Shown here: positions 31,202 to 40,900 of the stretch, piece after piece
How positions within the stretch are numbered: position 1 is the first letter of the stretch
Layout: each line of letters begins with the position of its first letter
From: Lysobacteraceae bacterium
Lineage (GTDB): Bacteria > Pseudomonadota > Gammaproteobacteria > Xanthomonadales > Rhodanobacteraceae
Length of the DNA: 64,000 nucleotides
Reading direction: 5' to 3'
Assembly (NCBI GenBank): GCA_004143945.1
Contig: SEHB01000005.1
Coordinates: 1 to 64,000 of the forward strand
Made by a program: the position numbers and the translations under genes
Notes under the pieces: generated by a model
Seen by the model: only the letters and a program-made list of their open reading frames with translations
Databases searched by the model: none
Told to the model about the DNA's origin: nothing

Positions 31202-31726
31202 GTGACGCAGCATGTCAACCAGGCGGCACGCATGCTCGCACTGCTGCTCGCGATGCTGCCCGCTGCCGCCTTCGCGCAGGACGCCGCGGTCCGCATCGGC
31301 TACGTCGACATGAAGCGCCTGCTCGACAACGCACCGCAGGTGGTCAGCGGACGCACCCGCCTCGAGCGCGAGTTCGCTGCGCGTGACGCTGCGCTGCAGT
31401 CGGAGGAGAAGCGGGCCGAGGAGCTGCGCGCGCGGCTCGCGGCCGCGGCGGCCGGCGATGCCGACGCGTTGCGTCGCGAAGTCGACGCACTCGACCGCTC
31501 GATCAAGCGCAAACGCGACGGACTGCGCAACGACCTCAAGACGCGCAGTGACCAGGAGCTGGACCGCAGCTGGCGCGAGATCAACGAGGCGGTGGTCGAA
31601 TTCGCGCGTGAACAGGGCTACGACCTCATCGTGCCGAGCCCGGTCGTCTACGCAAGTCCCAAGGCCGACGTGACCGAGCGCATCCTCGACCGCCTGCGCC
31701 GCCAGTCCGCGGGCGCGACGCCGTGA
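31202..31726 (+). CDS. skp: OmpH/Skp-family periplasmic chaperone
   Basis: A 174-residue exported protein with a signal peptide ending AAAFAQ. The mature part starts RIGYVDMKRLLDNAPQVVSG, the OmpH signature. A long charged helix follows, then a final segment EQGYDLIVPSPVVYASPKAD. Skp holds unfolded outer-membrane proteins on their way to BamA. The start is a GTG at 31202, and the stop overlaps the lpxD GTG start. This is the usual bamA-skp-lpxD order. Confidence 0.92.
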   Translation: MTQHVNQAARMLALLLAMLPAAAFAQDAAVRIGYVDMKRLLDNAPQVVSGRTRLEREFAARDAALQSEEKRAEELRARLAAAAAGDADALRREVDALDRSIKRKRDGLRNDLKTRSDQELDRSWREINEAVVEFAREQGYDLIVPSPVVYASPKADVTERILDRLRRQSAGATP

Positions 31727-32757
31727 GCCGCGCGACCGCGACGACCCTCGGCGAACTCGCGACGGGCTACGGCCTCGAACTTCGGGGCGCCGACGCCGGC
31801 GTGCCGGTCACCGGGGTTGCGACGCTCGGCGACGCCGGCCCTGCCCAGGTCGCCTTCCTCGCCAATCCGCGCTACCGCGCGCAACTGGCGGCCACGGCCG
31901 CGGCAGCGGTGGTGCTGCGCGAGTCGGATGCGACCGCATGCGCGCGGCCGGTGCTGGTCGCGCGCGATCCCTACGTCGCGTTCTCGAAGATCGCTGCGCG
32001 CTTCGAACGCCTGCCGGCGCTCGAGCCCGGCATCCATGCGAGCGCGGTGGTCTCCCCGGGCGCACGCGTCTCCGCGCAGGCGCAGGTGGGCGCGTTCTGC
32101 GTGGTCGAGGACGGCGCGGTGGTCGAGGACGGCGCCGTGGTCGGTCCGCACTGCATCATCGGCCGCGACTGCCGCGTCGGCGCGCAGTCGCGTCTCGTCG
32201 CACGCGTGACCCTGGTGCAGGACGTGCAGCTCGGCGCGCGCGTGCTCGTGCACCCGGGCGCCGTGCTCGGCGCCGACGGCTTCGGGCTCGCCTTCGACCG
32301 CGACCACTGGATCAAGGTCCCGCAGCTCGGTGGCGTCGTCGTCGGCGATGATTGCGAGATCGGCGCCAACACCACGATCGACCGCGGCGCGCTCGGCGAC
32401 ACGGTGCTCGAGGAAGACGTGCGGCTCGACAACCAGATCCAGGTCGCGCACAACGTGCGCATCGGCGCGCACAGCGCACTCGCAGGTTGCTCCGCTGTCG
32501 CCGGCAGCGCGACGATCGGGCGCTACTGCCTGATCGGCGGCAGCGCTGGCATACTCGGTCATTTGACCATCGCCGATCGCGTCACCGTGACCGCGATGAG
32601 CCTGGTCACGCACTCGATCCGCGAGCCGGGCGAATACTCGTCGGGCACGCCGATCCAGTCGAACCGGCAATGGCGGCGCAATGCGGCGCGTTTCAAGCAC
32701 CTGGACGAGATCGTGCGTCGCCTCGGCGGCGCTGCAAGGGAACCGAACGATGAATGA
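31723..32757 (+). CDS. lpxD: UDP-3-O-(3-hydroxyacyl)glucosamine N-acyltransferase
   Basis: A 344-residue enzyme of lipid A synthesis with an N-terminal uridine-binding domain (VAFLANPRYRAQLAATAAAA) and a left-handed beta helix of hexapeptides. The catalytic His region is HPGAVLGADGFGLAFDRDHW, and QIAHNVRIG-like QVAHNVRIGAHSALAGC is a substrate loop. It starts with GTG inside the skp stop (GTGA). It overlaps fabZ by eight bases. Confidence 0.96.
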   Translation: MSRATATTLGELATGYGLELRGADAGVPVTGVATLGDAGPAQVAFLANPRYRAQLAATAAAAVVLRESDATACARPVLVARDPYVAFSKIAARFERLPALEPGIHASAVVSPGARVSAQAQVGAFCVVEDGAVVEDGAVVGPHCIIGRDCRVGAQSRLVARVTLVQDVQLGARVLVHPGAVLGADGFGLAFDRDHWIKVPQLGGVVVGDDCEIGANTTIDRGALGDTVLEEDVRLDNQIQVAHNVRIGAHSALAGCSAVAGSATIGRYCLIGGSAGILGHLTIADRVTVTAMSLVTHSIREPGEYSSGTPIQSNRQWRRNAARFKHLDEIVRRLGGAAREPNDE

Positions 32758-33220
32758 TTCGAGCGTGGCGGTGCAGCTTCCGGTGGACGTGGAGCGGATC
32801 CAGGCGATGCTGCCGCATCGCTATCCGTTCCTGATGATCGACCGCGTGGTCGCGTTCGAGCCGGGCAAGCGCGCGACCGCGATCAAGAACGTCACGATCA
32901 ACGAGCCGTTCTTCCAGGGCCACTTCCCGGGCCATCCGGTGATGCCGGGCGTGCTGATCATCGAGGCGATGGCGCAGGCCGCCGGCGTCATGATCAAGCT
33001 GTCGGTGCCGCATGACGCCGACCGACCCGTCGTGTTCTACCTCGTCAAGGTCGACAACGCGCGCTTCAGCCGCACGGTCGTGCCGGGCGACCAGCTGCGC
33101 CTCGAGATCACGCACAAGCGCACGATGCGCAACATGAGCCTGTTCCACGGCCAGGCCTTCGTCGGCGACGAGATCGCGGCCGAAGCCGAGATGCTCTGCG
33201 CCGAGGTTCCGAACGGATGA
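32750..33220 (+). CDS. fabZ: 3-hydroxyacyl-ACP dehydratase FabZ
   Basis: A 156-residue hotdog-fold enzyme that dehydrates 3-hydroxyacyl-ACP in fatty-acid synthesis. [15 protein letters not shown], the catalytic His in [11 protein letters not shown] and the catalytic Glu in [13 protein letters not shown] are present. It competes with LpxA and LpxD for hydroxyacyl-ACP, which explains its place between them. The ATG at 32750 overlaps lpxD; the stop overlaps lpxA. Confidence 0.97.
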   Translation: MNDSSVAVQLPVDVERIQAMLPHRYPFLMIDRVVAFEPGKRATAIKNVTINEPFFQGHFPGHPVMPGVLIIEAMAQAAGVMIKLSVPHDADRPVVFYLVKVDNARFSRTVVPGDQLRLEITHKRTMRNMSLFHGQAFVGDEIAAEAEMLCAEVPNG

Positions 33221-33987
33221 TCCATCCGACCGCCCTCGTCGACCCGGCCGCGCGCGTCGGCAGCGACGTCAGCATCGGTGCGTACAGCGTGATCGGCCCC
33301 GAGGTCGAGATCGGCGACCGCACGACGATCGGCCCGCACGTCGTGATCGAGGGCGCGACGCGCATCGGCCGCGACAACCGCATCTTCCAGTTCGCCTCGC
33401 TCGGCGCGGAACCGCAGGACAAGAAATTCCGCGGCGAGCGCAGCGAGCTCGTGATCGGCGATCGCAACGTGATCCGCGAATTCACCACCTTCAATCGCGG
33501 CACCGGCGAGGGTGGCGGCGCCACCCGCATCGGCAACGACAACTGGATCATGGCCTACGTGCACGTCGCGCACGACTGCCGTGTCGGCGACCATGTCGTG
33601 TTCGCCAACAACGCGACGCTGGCCGGCCACGTCGAGGTCGGCGACCACGTGATCCTCGGCGGCTTCACCGGCATCCACCAGTTCTGCAAGGTCGGCGCGC
33701 ACGCGTTCTGCGGCATGGGCAGCCTCGTAAACAGCGACGTGCCGCCGTTCGTGATCGTCGGCGGCGGCTACGCGCGCCCGCGCGGCATCAACAGCGAAGG
33801 CCTCAAGCGGCGCGGCTTCGACGCGACCCGCATCGCCGCGATCAGGCGCGCCTACCGCACGCTCTACATGTCCGGTGCGCCACTCGAACAGGCCCGCGCG
33901 CAGCTCGCCGAACAGGCGATCACGAATGCGGACGTCGCCGACATGCTCGCCTTCATCGACCGCAGCGAGCGATCGTTGGCGCGGTGA
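33217..33987 (+). CDS. lpxA: UDP-N-acetylglucosamine O-acyltransferase
   Basis: A 256-residue trimeric beta-helix enzyme, first step of lipid A synthesis. Hexapeptide repeats start at [19 protein letters not shown]. The catalytic His is in [39 protein letters not shown] and the C-terminal helical [20 protein letters not shown] are diagnostic. It overlaps fabZ by four bases and is separated from lpxB by a heptamer array. Confidence 0.97.
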   Translation: MIHPTALVDPAARVGSDVSIGAYSVIGPEVEIGDRTTIGPHVVIEGATRIGRDNRIFQFASLGAEPQDKKFRGERSELVIGDRNVIREFTTFNRGTGEGGGATRIGNDNWIMAYVHVAHDCRVGDHVVFANNATLAGHVEVGDHVILGGFTGIHQFCKVGAHAFCGMGSLVNSDVPPFVIVGGGYARPRGINSEGLKRRGFDATRIAAIRRAYRTLYMSGAPLEQARAQLAEQAITNADVADMLAFIDRSERSLAR

Positions 33988-33992
33988 GAGCC

Positions 33993-34126
33993 GCGAATGG
34001 GGAAGAGGGGATAGGGAATGGTCCAGATCACTTTCGCCGCTTTGCGTTCGCTGGCCCGGGACAATGGCATGTGCGACCCGCGGGCGCGACGTGATGGCTT
34101 CTGACCATTCCCCATTCCCCATTCCC
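33993..34126. repeat. Inverted heptamer array, family A, between lpxA and lpxB
   Basis: Left arm GCGAATG, GGGAAGA, GGGGATA, GGGAATG at 33993-34020. An 85-base spacer follows. The inverted right arm is three CATTCCC units at 34106-34126. It begins five bases after the lpxA stop, and its right arm lies inside the lpxB reading frame, where it encodes residues 5-11. Confidence 0.88.
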
Positions 34127-35359
34127 GAATCTCCGCTCTTCGTGCTCGTCGCGGGCGAAGCCTCCGGCGACCTGCTCGGCGCGGATCTCCTCGATGCGTT
34201 GCGGGCGAGGTATCCGGCTGCGCGCTTCGCGGGGATCGGCGGGCCGCGCATGATCGCGGCGGGGCTGGAGAGCTGGCATCCGATCGGCAAGCTGTCGGTC
34301 ATGGGACTCGTCGAAGTGTTGCGCCACCTGCCCGAACTCCTCGCGATCCGGCGCGACGTCGCGCGCCGCACGCTCGCGTCTCGGCCCGACGCGTTCATCG
34401 GCATCGATGCACCCGACTTCAACATTGGCCTCGAACGGCGCCTGCGCGCGAACGGGCTGCGCACCGTCCACTACGTGAGTCCGTCGATCTGGGCCTGGCG
34501 CGAGAAGCGCGCCGCGAAGATCGGGCGCAGCGCCGGACGCGTGCTGTGCCTGTTCCCGATGGAGCCGCCGATCTATGCGCGGCACGGCGTCGACGCGCGC
34601 TTCGTCGGCCATCCGCTCGCCGACGCGATGCCGCTCGAGCCCGACCAGCATGCGGCGCGGGCGGCGATCGGCCTGCCGATGGACGTGCCGGTGCTCGCGC
34701 TGCTCCCGGGCAGCCGGCTCGGCGAGATCGCGCGGCTCGGCCGCGATTTCATCGACGCGGCGAGACTGCTCATGGAGCGCGTACCACGCCTGCGCATCGT
34801 CGCGCCGATGGCGAATGCCGATTGCCGCCACGCCTTCGAGGCGATCGCGCGCGAAGCCGGCATGCCGACGCGCGACCTGCGCGGGTCCGACGCGGAGCCC
34901 GCCGATGCGCAGCCGGCGATGCTGCTGCTGTCCACGGAGTCGGGTGTCTCCGATCCGCAACGTCGCCCGCTCTCGCAACTCGCGATGGTCGCGGCCGACG
35001 CGGTGCTGCTCGCGTCCGGCACCGCGACGCTCGAGGCGATGCTCGCGAAACGCCCGATGGTGGTCGCCTATCGCATCGCGCCGATGACCCATCGCATCGT
35101 CAAGGGACTCGGCCTGCTCAAGGTCGGCCGCTACGCGCTGCCGAACGTGCTCGCGGGACGCGACATCGCGCCCGAGCTGATGCAGGACGACTGCACCCCG
35201 GACGCGCTCGCGCACGCGCTCGCGCCACTGCTGCAGGCGCGCGCAGCCGATACCGCGCTGCTCGCGGAGTATCGGCGCCTGCACCTCGCGTTGCGTCGCG
35301 ACGCGAGCGCGAGCGCCGCCGCGGCGATCGCCGACTACCTCGCGGCGCCCGGCGCGTGA
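34094..35359 (+). CDS. lpxB: Lipid-A-disaccharide synthase
   Basis: A 421-residue GT19 glycosyltransferase joining UDP-diacylglucosamine and lipid X. LFVLVAGEASGDLLGADLL, GIGGPRMIAAGLE, VHYVSPSIWAWREKRAAKI, FVGHPLADAMP and LLPGSRLGEIARL are diagnostic. A short insertion around residues 265-290 carries an unusual LSTESGVSDPQRRPL. The first 14 residues (MASDHSPFPIPESP) are largely encoded by a heptamer repeat arm and are not part of the family. Initiation at GTG (34142), directly before LVAGEASG, is an alternative but would give an unusually short N-terminus. No strong ribosome site is seen for either. Confidence 0.93.
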   Translation: MASDHSPFPIPESPLFVLVAGEASGDLLGADLLDALRARYPAARFAGIGGPRMIAAGLESWHPIGKLSVMGLVEVLRHLPELLAIRRDVARRTLASRPDAFIGIDAPDFNIGLERRLRANGLRTVHYVSPSIWAWREKRAAKIGRSAGRVLCLFPMEPPIYARHGVDARFVGHPLADAMPLEPDQHAARAAIGLPMDVPVLALLPGSRLGEIARLGRDFIDAARLLMERVPRLRIVAPMANADCRHAFEAIAREAGMPTRDLRGSDAEPADAQPAMLLLSTESGVSDPQRRPLSQLAMVAADAVLLASGTATLEAMLAKRPMVVAYRIAPMTHRIVKGLGLLKVGRYALPNVLAGRDIAPELMQDDCTPDALAHALAPLLQARAADTALLAEYRRLHLALRRDASASAAAAIADYLAAPGA

Positions 35360-35402
35360 GCGCGCCGGCCAGCCCGCGCCGCACGCGCGCCCTGGACCGG
35401 CC

Positions 35403-37136
35403 ATGACCGCGACGCGCCCCGCCCGCCACCGCGGCGCGATCGCATTGCGACTGTTCGCGCTGGTCGCGTTCGCGGCGCTGGTCGCATTCGGACCGCTCGC
35501 CGAGAACACCGCGGCCGAACGCCTGTTTGCGGCGACGCTCGCGACGATCGCCCTCGCCGGGCTCCTGTTCGCGAGCGCGCGGCCCGCGTTTTCGCTGCTG
35601 CTGGTCGCGGTCGTGTTCGGCACGATCGAACTGGCCGGACGAATCAAGTTCGCCTACCTGATGACGCCGCTGCTCGCACCGGACCTCGAGTACTTCCTGA
35701 CCGTCGACACGGTCGAGGTGATCTCGCACTACCCCGCGCTGCTCGCGACCTGCATCGGCGTGCTGGTGCTGATTCCGCTGCTGCTGGTCATCGCGTGGCT
35801 GCGCGAACCGCGCGCGCGCCTGGCCGGACGCGCACGTGGCGAGCGCGCGCTGCTGCGCGGTTTCGGCACGCTCGCGGCCATGATGCTGCTGGCGGCGAGC
35901 CTGCATCCGCGCGGTCCGTTCCACGCGGTGTTCAACAAGCCGATGTGGATCACCGTCAACGACCGCAGCTTCATCACCAACTTCTTCACCTCGTTCAACG
36001 ACACCGAGATCATCGAGCCGGTCGCGCCGGCCGACCTCGACCGCGGCATCCGCTGGACGCTCGATCGCCCGCTGCAGGCGCCACCGACGTCGCCCGACGT
36101 CGTGGTCGTGCTCGAGGAAAGCACGCTCGATCCGCGCATCCTGAAGGCCTGCGACATTCCGGCCTGCCGGCGCGCGATGTTCAGGCCCGACCGGCGCACG
36201 CGTGCGCACGGGCTGCTGTCGGTGCACACCTTCGGCGGCGGTACCTGGACCAGCGAGTTCTCGCTGCTGACCGGCCTCGCGCACAACCTGTTCGGCAACG
36301 CCGGGCTATATGCGCCGTACAACCTCGCGCCACGCGTACGCCACACGCTTCCGCGCGTGTTCCAGGCGGCGGGCTACCGCGCGATCGCGCTCTATCCGAT
36401 GACCGGCGACTTCCTCAATGCGCGCAACGCCTACGACTACTACGGCTTCGATGCGTTCTACGACGGCACCGACTACGGCCTCGGCTGGGGCAGCCGCGAC
36501 GCGGACCTCGTCGATGTGTTCGAACGCGTCTACGCGGACGAAAAGCGCATGCATCCGGACACGCCGCTATTCGTGTTCATGCTGACGCTGCACCAGCACG
36601 GACCGCACATGGTGCCGCTGGCCGAGCTGCCGCCGCCGTTCGACCGGCCGCTGTTCGCGGGCCGCTTCCGGCCGAAGAAGCTCGACGAATGGCTGAACCT
36701 CAACCTCGGCAACTACCTCGAACGGCTGCAGCAGTCCGATACCGCCCTGTCGCGACTCGAAAAGATGCTGCTCGATCGCGAGCAGCCAACGGTGCTCGCG
36801 CACTTCGGCGACCACCAGCCCTCGTTCGACGGCGCGATCAACCGCCTCGACAAGGTGGTGCCGAAGCTGCTCGAGCGCACCTCGAACTGGGTCACCTACT
36901 ACATGGTGAAGGCGAACTTCCGGGTGCGCCGCGCGTTCGACTATCCGGCGCTCGACATCGCATTCCTCGGATCGATCGTGCTCGACGTCGCGGGCGTGCC
37001 GAAGGATGCGTTCTACCAGGCCAACACGCTGCTGCGCGAACGCTGCAAGGGTCGCTATCTGGACTGCAAGGATGCGAAGATGGTCGCGTCCTATCACGAC
37101 CACATCTTCCGCGAACTCGACGGCCTGCGCGAATGA
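35403..37136 (+). CDS. Inner-membrane sulfatase-family enzyme, LtaS-like
   Basis: A 577-residue protein. Five transmembrane helices are visible at about 13-32, 41-58, 62-79, 111-133 and 151-167, followed by a periplasmic alkaline-phosphatase-fold domain. The metal and nucleophile residues expected of the LtaS/EptA/sulfatase group appear as VVVVLEES near 234-240, the Thr-rich [10 protein letters not shown] near 277-285, HQHGPH, and FGDHQPSF with the Asp-His pair. Such enzymes move phosphoglycerol or phosphoethanolamine groups onto membrane lipids or glycans. It lies between lpxB and rnhB, overlapping rnhB by four bases, so a role in modifying lipid A or a periplasmic glycan is plausible but unproven. 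Confidence 0.8.
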   Translation: MTATRPARHRGAIALRLFALVAFAALVAFGPLAENTAAERLFAATLATIALAGLLFASARPAFSLLLVAVVFGTIELAGRIKFAYLMTPLLAPDLEYFLTVDTVEVISHYPALLATCIGVLVLIPLLLVIAWLREPRARLAGRARGERALLRGFGTLAAMMLLAASLHPRGPFHAVFNKPMWITVNDRSFITNFFTSFNDTEIIEPVAPADLDRGIRWTLDRPLQAPPTSPDVVVVLEESTLDPRILKACDIPACRRAMFRPDRRTRAHGLLSVHTFGGGTWTSEFSLLTGLAHNLFGNAGLYAPYNLAPRVRHTLPRVFQAAGYRAIALYPMTGDFLNARNAYDYYGFDAFYDGTDYGLGWGSRDADLVDVFERVYADEKRMHPDTPLFVFMLTLHQHGPHMVPLAELPPPFDRPLFAGRFRPKKLDEWLNLNLGNYLERLQQSDTALSRLEKMLLDREQPTVLAHFGDHQPSFDGAINRLDKVVPKLLERTSNWVTYYMVKANFRVRRAFDYPALDIAFLGSIVLDVAGVPKDAFYQANTLLRERCKGRYLDCKDAKMVASYHDHIFRELDGLRE

Positions 37137-37738
37137 AGCCACAGCACGCACGCGCGATCCCCGGCCACGTCGCCGGCGTCGACGAGGCCGGTCGCGGCCC
37201 GCTGGCCGGACCGGTGGTCGTCGCCGCCGTGATCCTCGACCCGCGCCGGCGCGTGCGCGGCCTCGCCGATTCGAAGGTGCTCTGCGAGGAACAGCGCGAG
37301 CGCCTCGCGCCGCGCATCCGCGAGCGCGCGATCGCATGGTCGGTCGTGGTCGTCGACACCGACGAGATCGAGTTGCTGAACATCCTCGGGGCCACGCTCG
37401 CGGGCATGGCGCGCGCGCTCGCCGCGCTCGCGCCGGTGCCCGCGCTCGCGCTCGTCGACGGCAACCGCCTGCCGAAGTCGCTGCCGTGCGCCGCGCGCGC
37501 GGTGATCGGCGGCGACGCGAGCGAACCCGCGATCAGCGCCGCATCGATCCTCGCCAAGACCGAGCGCGACCGCATCATGCGCGAACTCGACCTGCTGCAC
37601 CCGGGCTACGGCTTCGCGCGGCACAAGGGCTATCCGACTCCGGAACACTTCGCCGCGCTCGAGCAACTCGGTCCCTGCCCGATCCATCGACGCGGCTTCG
37701 AGCCCGTGCGGCGCCTCGTCGCGCCCGAACTGTTCTGA
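37133..37738 (+). CDS. rnhB: Ribonuclease HII
   Basis: A 201-residue nuclease that removes RNA from RNA-DNA hybrids and single ribonucleotides. The catalytic acidic residues are in [18 protein letters not shown], and the third is in [28 protein letters not shown] and the C-terminal [19 protein letters not shown] complete the family pattern. It overlaps the preceding sulfatase gene and lies upstream of dnaE, its usual partner. Confidence 0.96.
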   Translation: MKPQHARAIPGHVAGVDEAGRGPLAGPVVVAAVILDPRRRVRGLADSKVLCEEQRERLAPRIRERAIAWSVVVVDTDEIELLNILGATLAGMARALAALAPVPALALVDGNRLPKSLPCAARAVIGGDASEPAISAASILAKTERDRIMRELDLLHPGYGFARHKGYPTPEHFAALEQLGPCPIHRRGFEPVRRLVAPELF

Positions 37739-37750
37739 CGCTGGCTTGGC

Positions 37751-37789
37751 CGTCGCGGGAGGGGCTTCAGCCCCGAGCTCTACGCGCGA
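37751..37789. repeat. Palindromic element, family D (GGGGCTTCAGCCCC core)
   Basis: The core hairpin GGGGCTTCAGCCCC (37761-37774) lies within an outer inverted repeat CGTCGCG / CGCGACG (37751-37757 and 37783-37789). It occupies the 191-base gap between rnhB and dnaE, the rest of which holds nothing recognisable. Related copies are at 48447-48690 and 56803-56941. Confidence 0.75.
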
Positions 37790-37929
37790 CGCCGCAAGTC
37801 ACCCGCCGACCGCGATGGACGAGGAACGCGCCGCGCCGCCGGCCCTCGCCGTCTCCCCTGCCTGCCCTTCCACCTTGCCGCTGGCGGAGGCAGCCACTAC
37901 GCTGGCCTGCCCCCGCGTGCGCCGTGTCC

Positions 37930-40900
37930 ATGCCCCCCGGTTTCGTCCATCTCCACGTGCACAGCGAGTTCTCGCTGACCGACTCGACGATCCGCGTCGG
38001 CGAGCTGGTGGAGGCGTGCGCGCGCGGCGACATGCCCGCGGTCGCGCTGACGGACCAGGCGAACCTGTTCGCGCTGGTCAAATTCCAGAAGGCCGCGGAG
38101 GCAGCGGGTGTGAAGCCGATCGCGGGTTGCGACCTCTGGCTCGCAGATCCCGAGGAGCGCGGGCGGCCGCAGAGGCTCGTCGTCCTGTGCCAGGACCGGC
38201 GTGGCTACCTCAATCTCTCGCGACTGCTCTCGCGCGCGTACGCGGAGAACCGCCATGGCGACCATGCACTCGTCGATCCGGCCTGGTTCGAGGACGCGCA
38301 CGAAGGATTGGTGGTGCTCGCCGGACAGGACAGCGACGTCGGCCGCCTGCTGCTGGCCGGGCGCGACGATGCGGCGCGCGCGCGCGCGCGCTGGTGGAGC
38401 GCGCGCTTCGCCGACCGCTACTACCTCGAAGTCACGCGCGTGCGCCGGCCGCAGGAGGATGCGTTCCTCGCCGCCGCGCTCGAACTCGGCGCGCTGCTGG
38501 ACCTGCCGCTGCTCGCCTCCAACGACGTGCGCTTCCTCGCGCGCGAGGATTTCGAGGCACACGAGGCGCGCGTGTGCATCCATGCGGGCCGCGTGCTCGC
38601 CGATCCGAAGCGCCCTCGCGAGTACACGCCCGAGCAGTACCTGAAGTCGCCGCGCGAGATGGCCGAGGTGTTCGAGGACCTGCCCGAACTGCTCGAGAAC
38701 ACGGTCGAGCTCGCCAAGCGCTGCAACTTCGAACTCGAGTTCGGCACCTACCACCTGCCGGATTTCCCGGTACCCGCGGGGCATACGCTCGACAGCCACA
38801 TCCGCGCGCAATCGCACGCCGGGCTCGCGCGCCGGCTCGCCGCGCACGCGCCTGCGCCCGGGTTCGTGCGCGAGGACTACGTGCGGCGGCTCGACACCGA
38901 GCTCGACGTGATCATGCAGATGGGCTTTCCGGGCTACTTCCTGATCGTCGCCGACTTCATCAACTGGGCGAAGTCCAACGACATCCCGGTGGGCCCCGGC
39001 CGCGGATCCGGCGCGGGCTCGCTGGTGGCGTACGCGCTCGGCATCACCGACCTCGATCCCTTGCGCTACGGCCTGCTGTTCGAGCGCTTCCTCAATCCCG
39101 AACGCGTGTCGATGCCGGACTTCGACGTCGACTTCTGCATGGACAAGCGCGACCGCGTGATCGACTACGTGAGTCGCACGTACGGGCGCGATCGCGTCAG
39201 CCAGATCATCACCTACGGCACGATGGCGGCCAAGGCGGTGCTGCGCGACACCGGTCGCGTGCTCGGCATGCCGTACGGCCAGGTCGATCGCATCGCGAAG
39301 CTGCTGCCGAAGATGCCGCTCGACCTTTCGCTCGAGGACGCGCTCGGCCGCTCGGAGAAGGCGCGGCGCGAACCCGATCGCGTCGTCGCCGAATTCCGCA
39401 CGCTCTACGACACCGACGACGAAGCACGCGAACTCGTCGACCTCGCGCTCAAGCTCGAGGACCTCACGCGCAACGCGGGCAAGCATGCGGGCGGCGTCGT
39501 GATCGCGCCGGGCCCGCTGCACGAATACGCGCCGCTCTACTCCGAAGGCGGCGACGGCGTCGTCACGCAGTACGACAAGGACGACGTCGAGGCCGTCGGC
39601 CTCGTCAAGTTCGACTTCCTCGGCCTGCGCACGCTCACGATCATCGACTGGGCGGTCAAGGCGATCAACTCCCGAAAGCCGGGAATGGGGAATCGGGAAT
39701 CGGGAATGGTCGACGCCGAAGCCGCGCTGGACATCATGGCGATACCGCTGGATGACCCGGCGGTGTTCGACCTGCTCAAGAAGGCGCGCACGGTCGCCGT
39801 GTTCCAGTTCGAGTCGCGCGGCATGCAGGGCGCGCTCAAGGACGCCAGGCCCGACCGCTTCGAGGACATCATCGCGCTCGGCGCGCTGTACCGGCCGGGT
39901 CCGATGGACCTGATCCCGAGTTTCTGCGCGCGCAAGCTCGGGCGCGAGCCGATCGAGTATCCCGATCCGCGCGTCGAACCCGTCCTGAAAGAGACCTACG
40001 GCATCATGGTCTACCAGGAACAGGTCATGCAGATGGCGCAGATCGTCGGAGGCTACACCTTCGGCGGCGCCGACCTGCTGCGTCGCGCGATGGGCAAGAA
40101 GAAGGCCGAGGAAATGGCCCGCCATCGCGCGATCTTCCGCGACGGCGCCGCGAAGAACGGCGTCAGCGAGGCGAAGGCCGACGCGGTGTTCGACCTGATG
40201 GAGAAGTTCGCGGGCTACGGCTTCAACAAGTCGCACGCGGCCGCGTACGCGCTGGTCTCGTACCAGACCGCGTGGCTCAAGGCGCACCACCCGGCGCACT
40301 TCATGGCCGCGGTACTGTCCTCGGACATGGACAGCACCGACAAGGTCGTCAACTTCCTCGGCGAGGCGCGCGCGCTCGGACTCGAGGTGCTGCCGCCCGC
40401 GATCAACGCGTCCATCTACATGTTCGAGGCGACCGACGCGAAGACGATCCGCTACGGCCTCGGTGCGGTCAAGGGCGTGGGCCGTGGTGCGGTCGAGAAC
40501 ATCGTCGACGCGCGGCGCGACGGCGCGTTCACCGACCTCGCGGACTTCTGCCGGCGCGTGGATCCGACGCGCCTCAACAAGCGCGTGTTCGAGGCGCTGA
40601 TCCTGTCCGGCTCGCTCGATGCGCTCGCACCGAATCGCGCGAGCCTGATGGCGCAACTGCCCGAGGCGATGCGCGCGGCCGAGCAGCAGGCACGCGATGC
40701 GCAGGCCGGGCAGAACGACATGTTCGGCGCGGCCATGCCGACCGCCGCATCGACGCTCGCGCTGCCGCAGGTGGACGAATGGCCGATCGCGCAGCGCCTC
40801 GCGGGTGAACGCGACACGCTCGGACACTATCTCTCCGGCCATCCGACCGATGCGTGGCGCGACCTGTTGACGCCGGTCACGACCTGCGCGATCGGCGACA

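Noticed and set aside
37741-37929. Extension of dnaE upstream of 37930
   Set aside because: The in-frame extension overlaps rnhB and a palindromic repeat and has no polymerase sequence; the PHP domain begins at FVHLHVHSEF.
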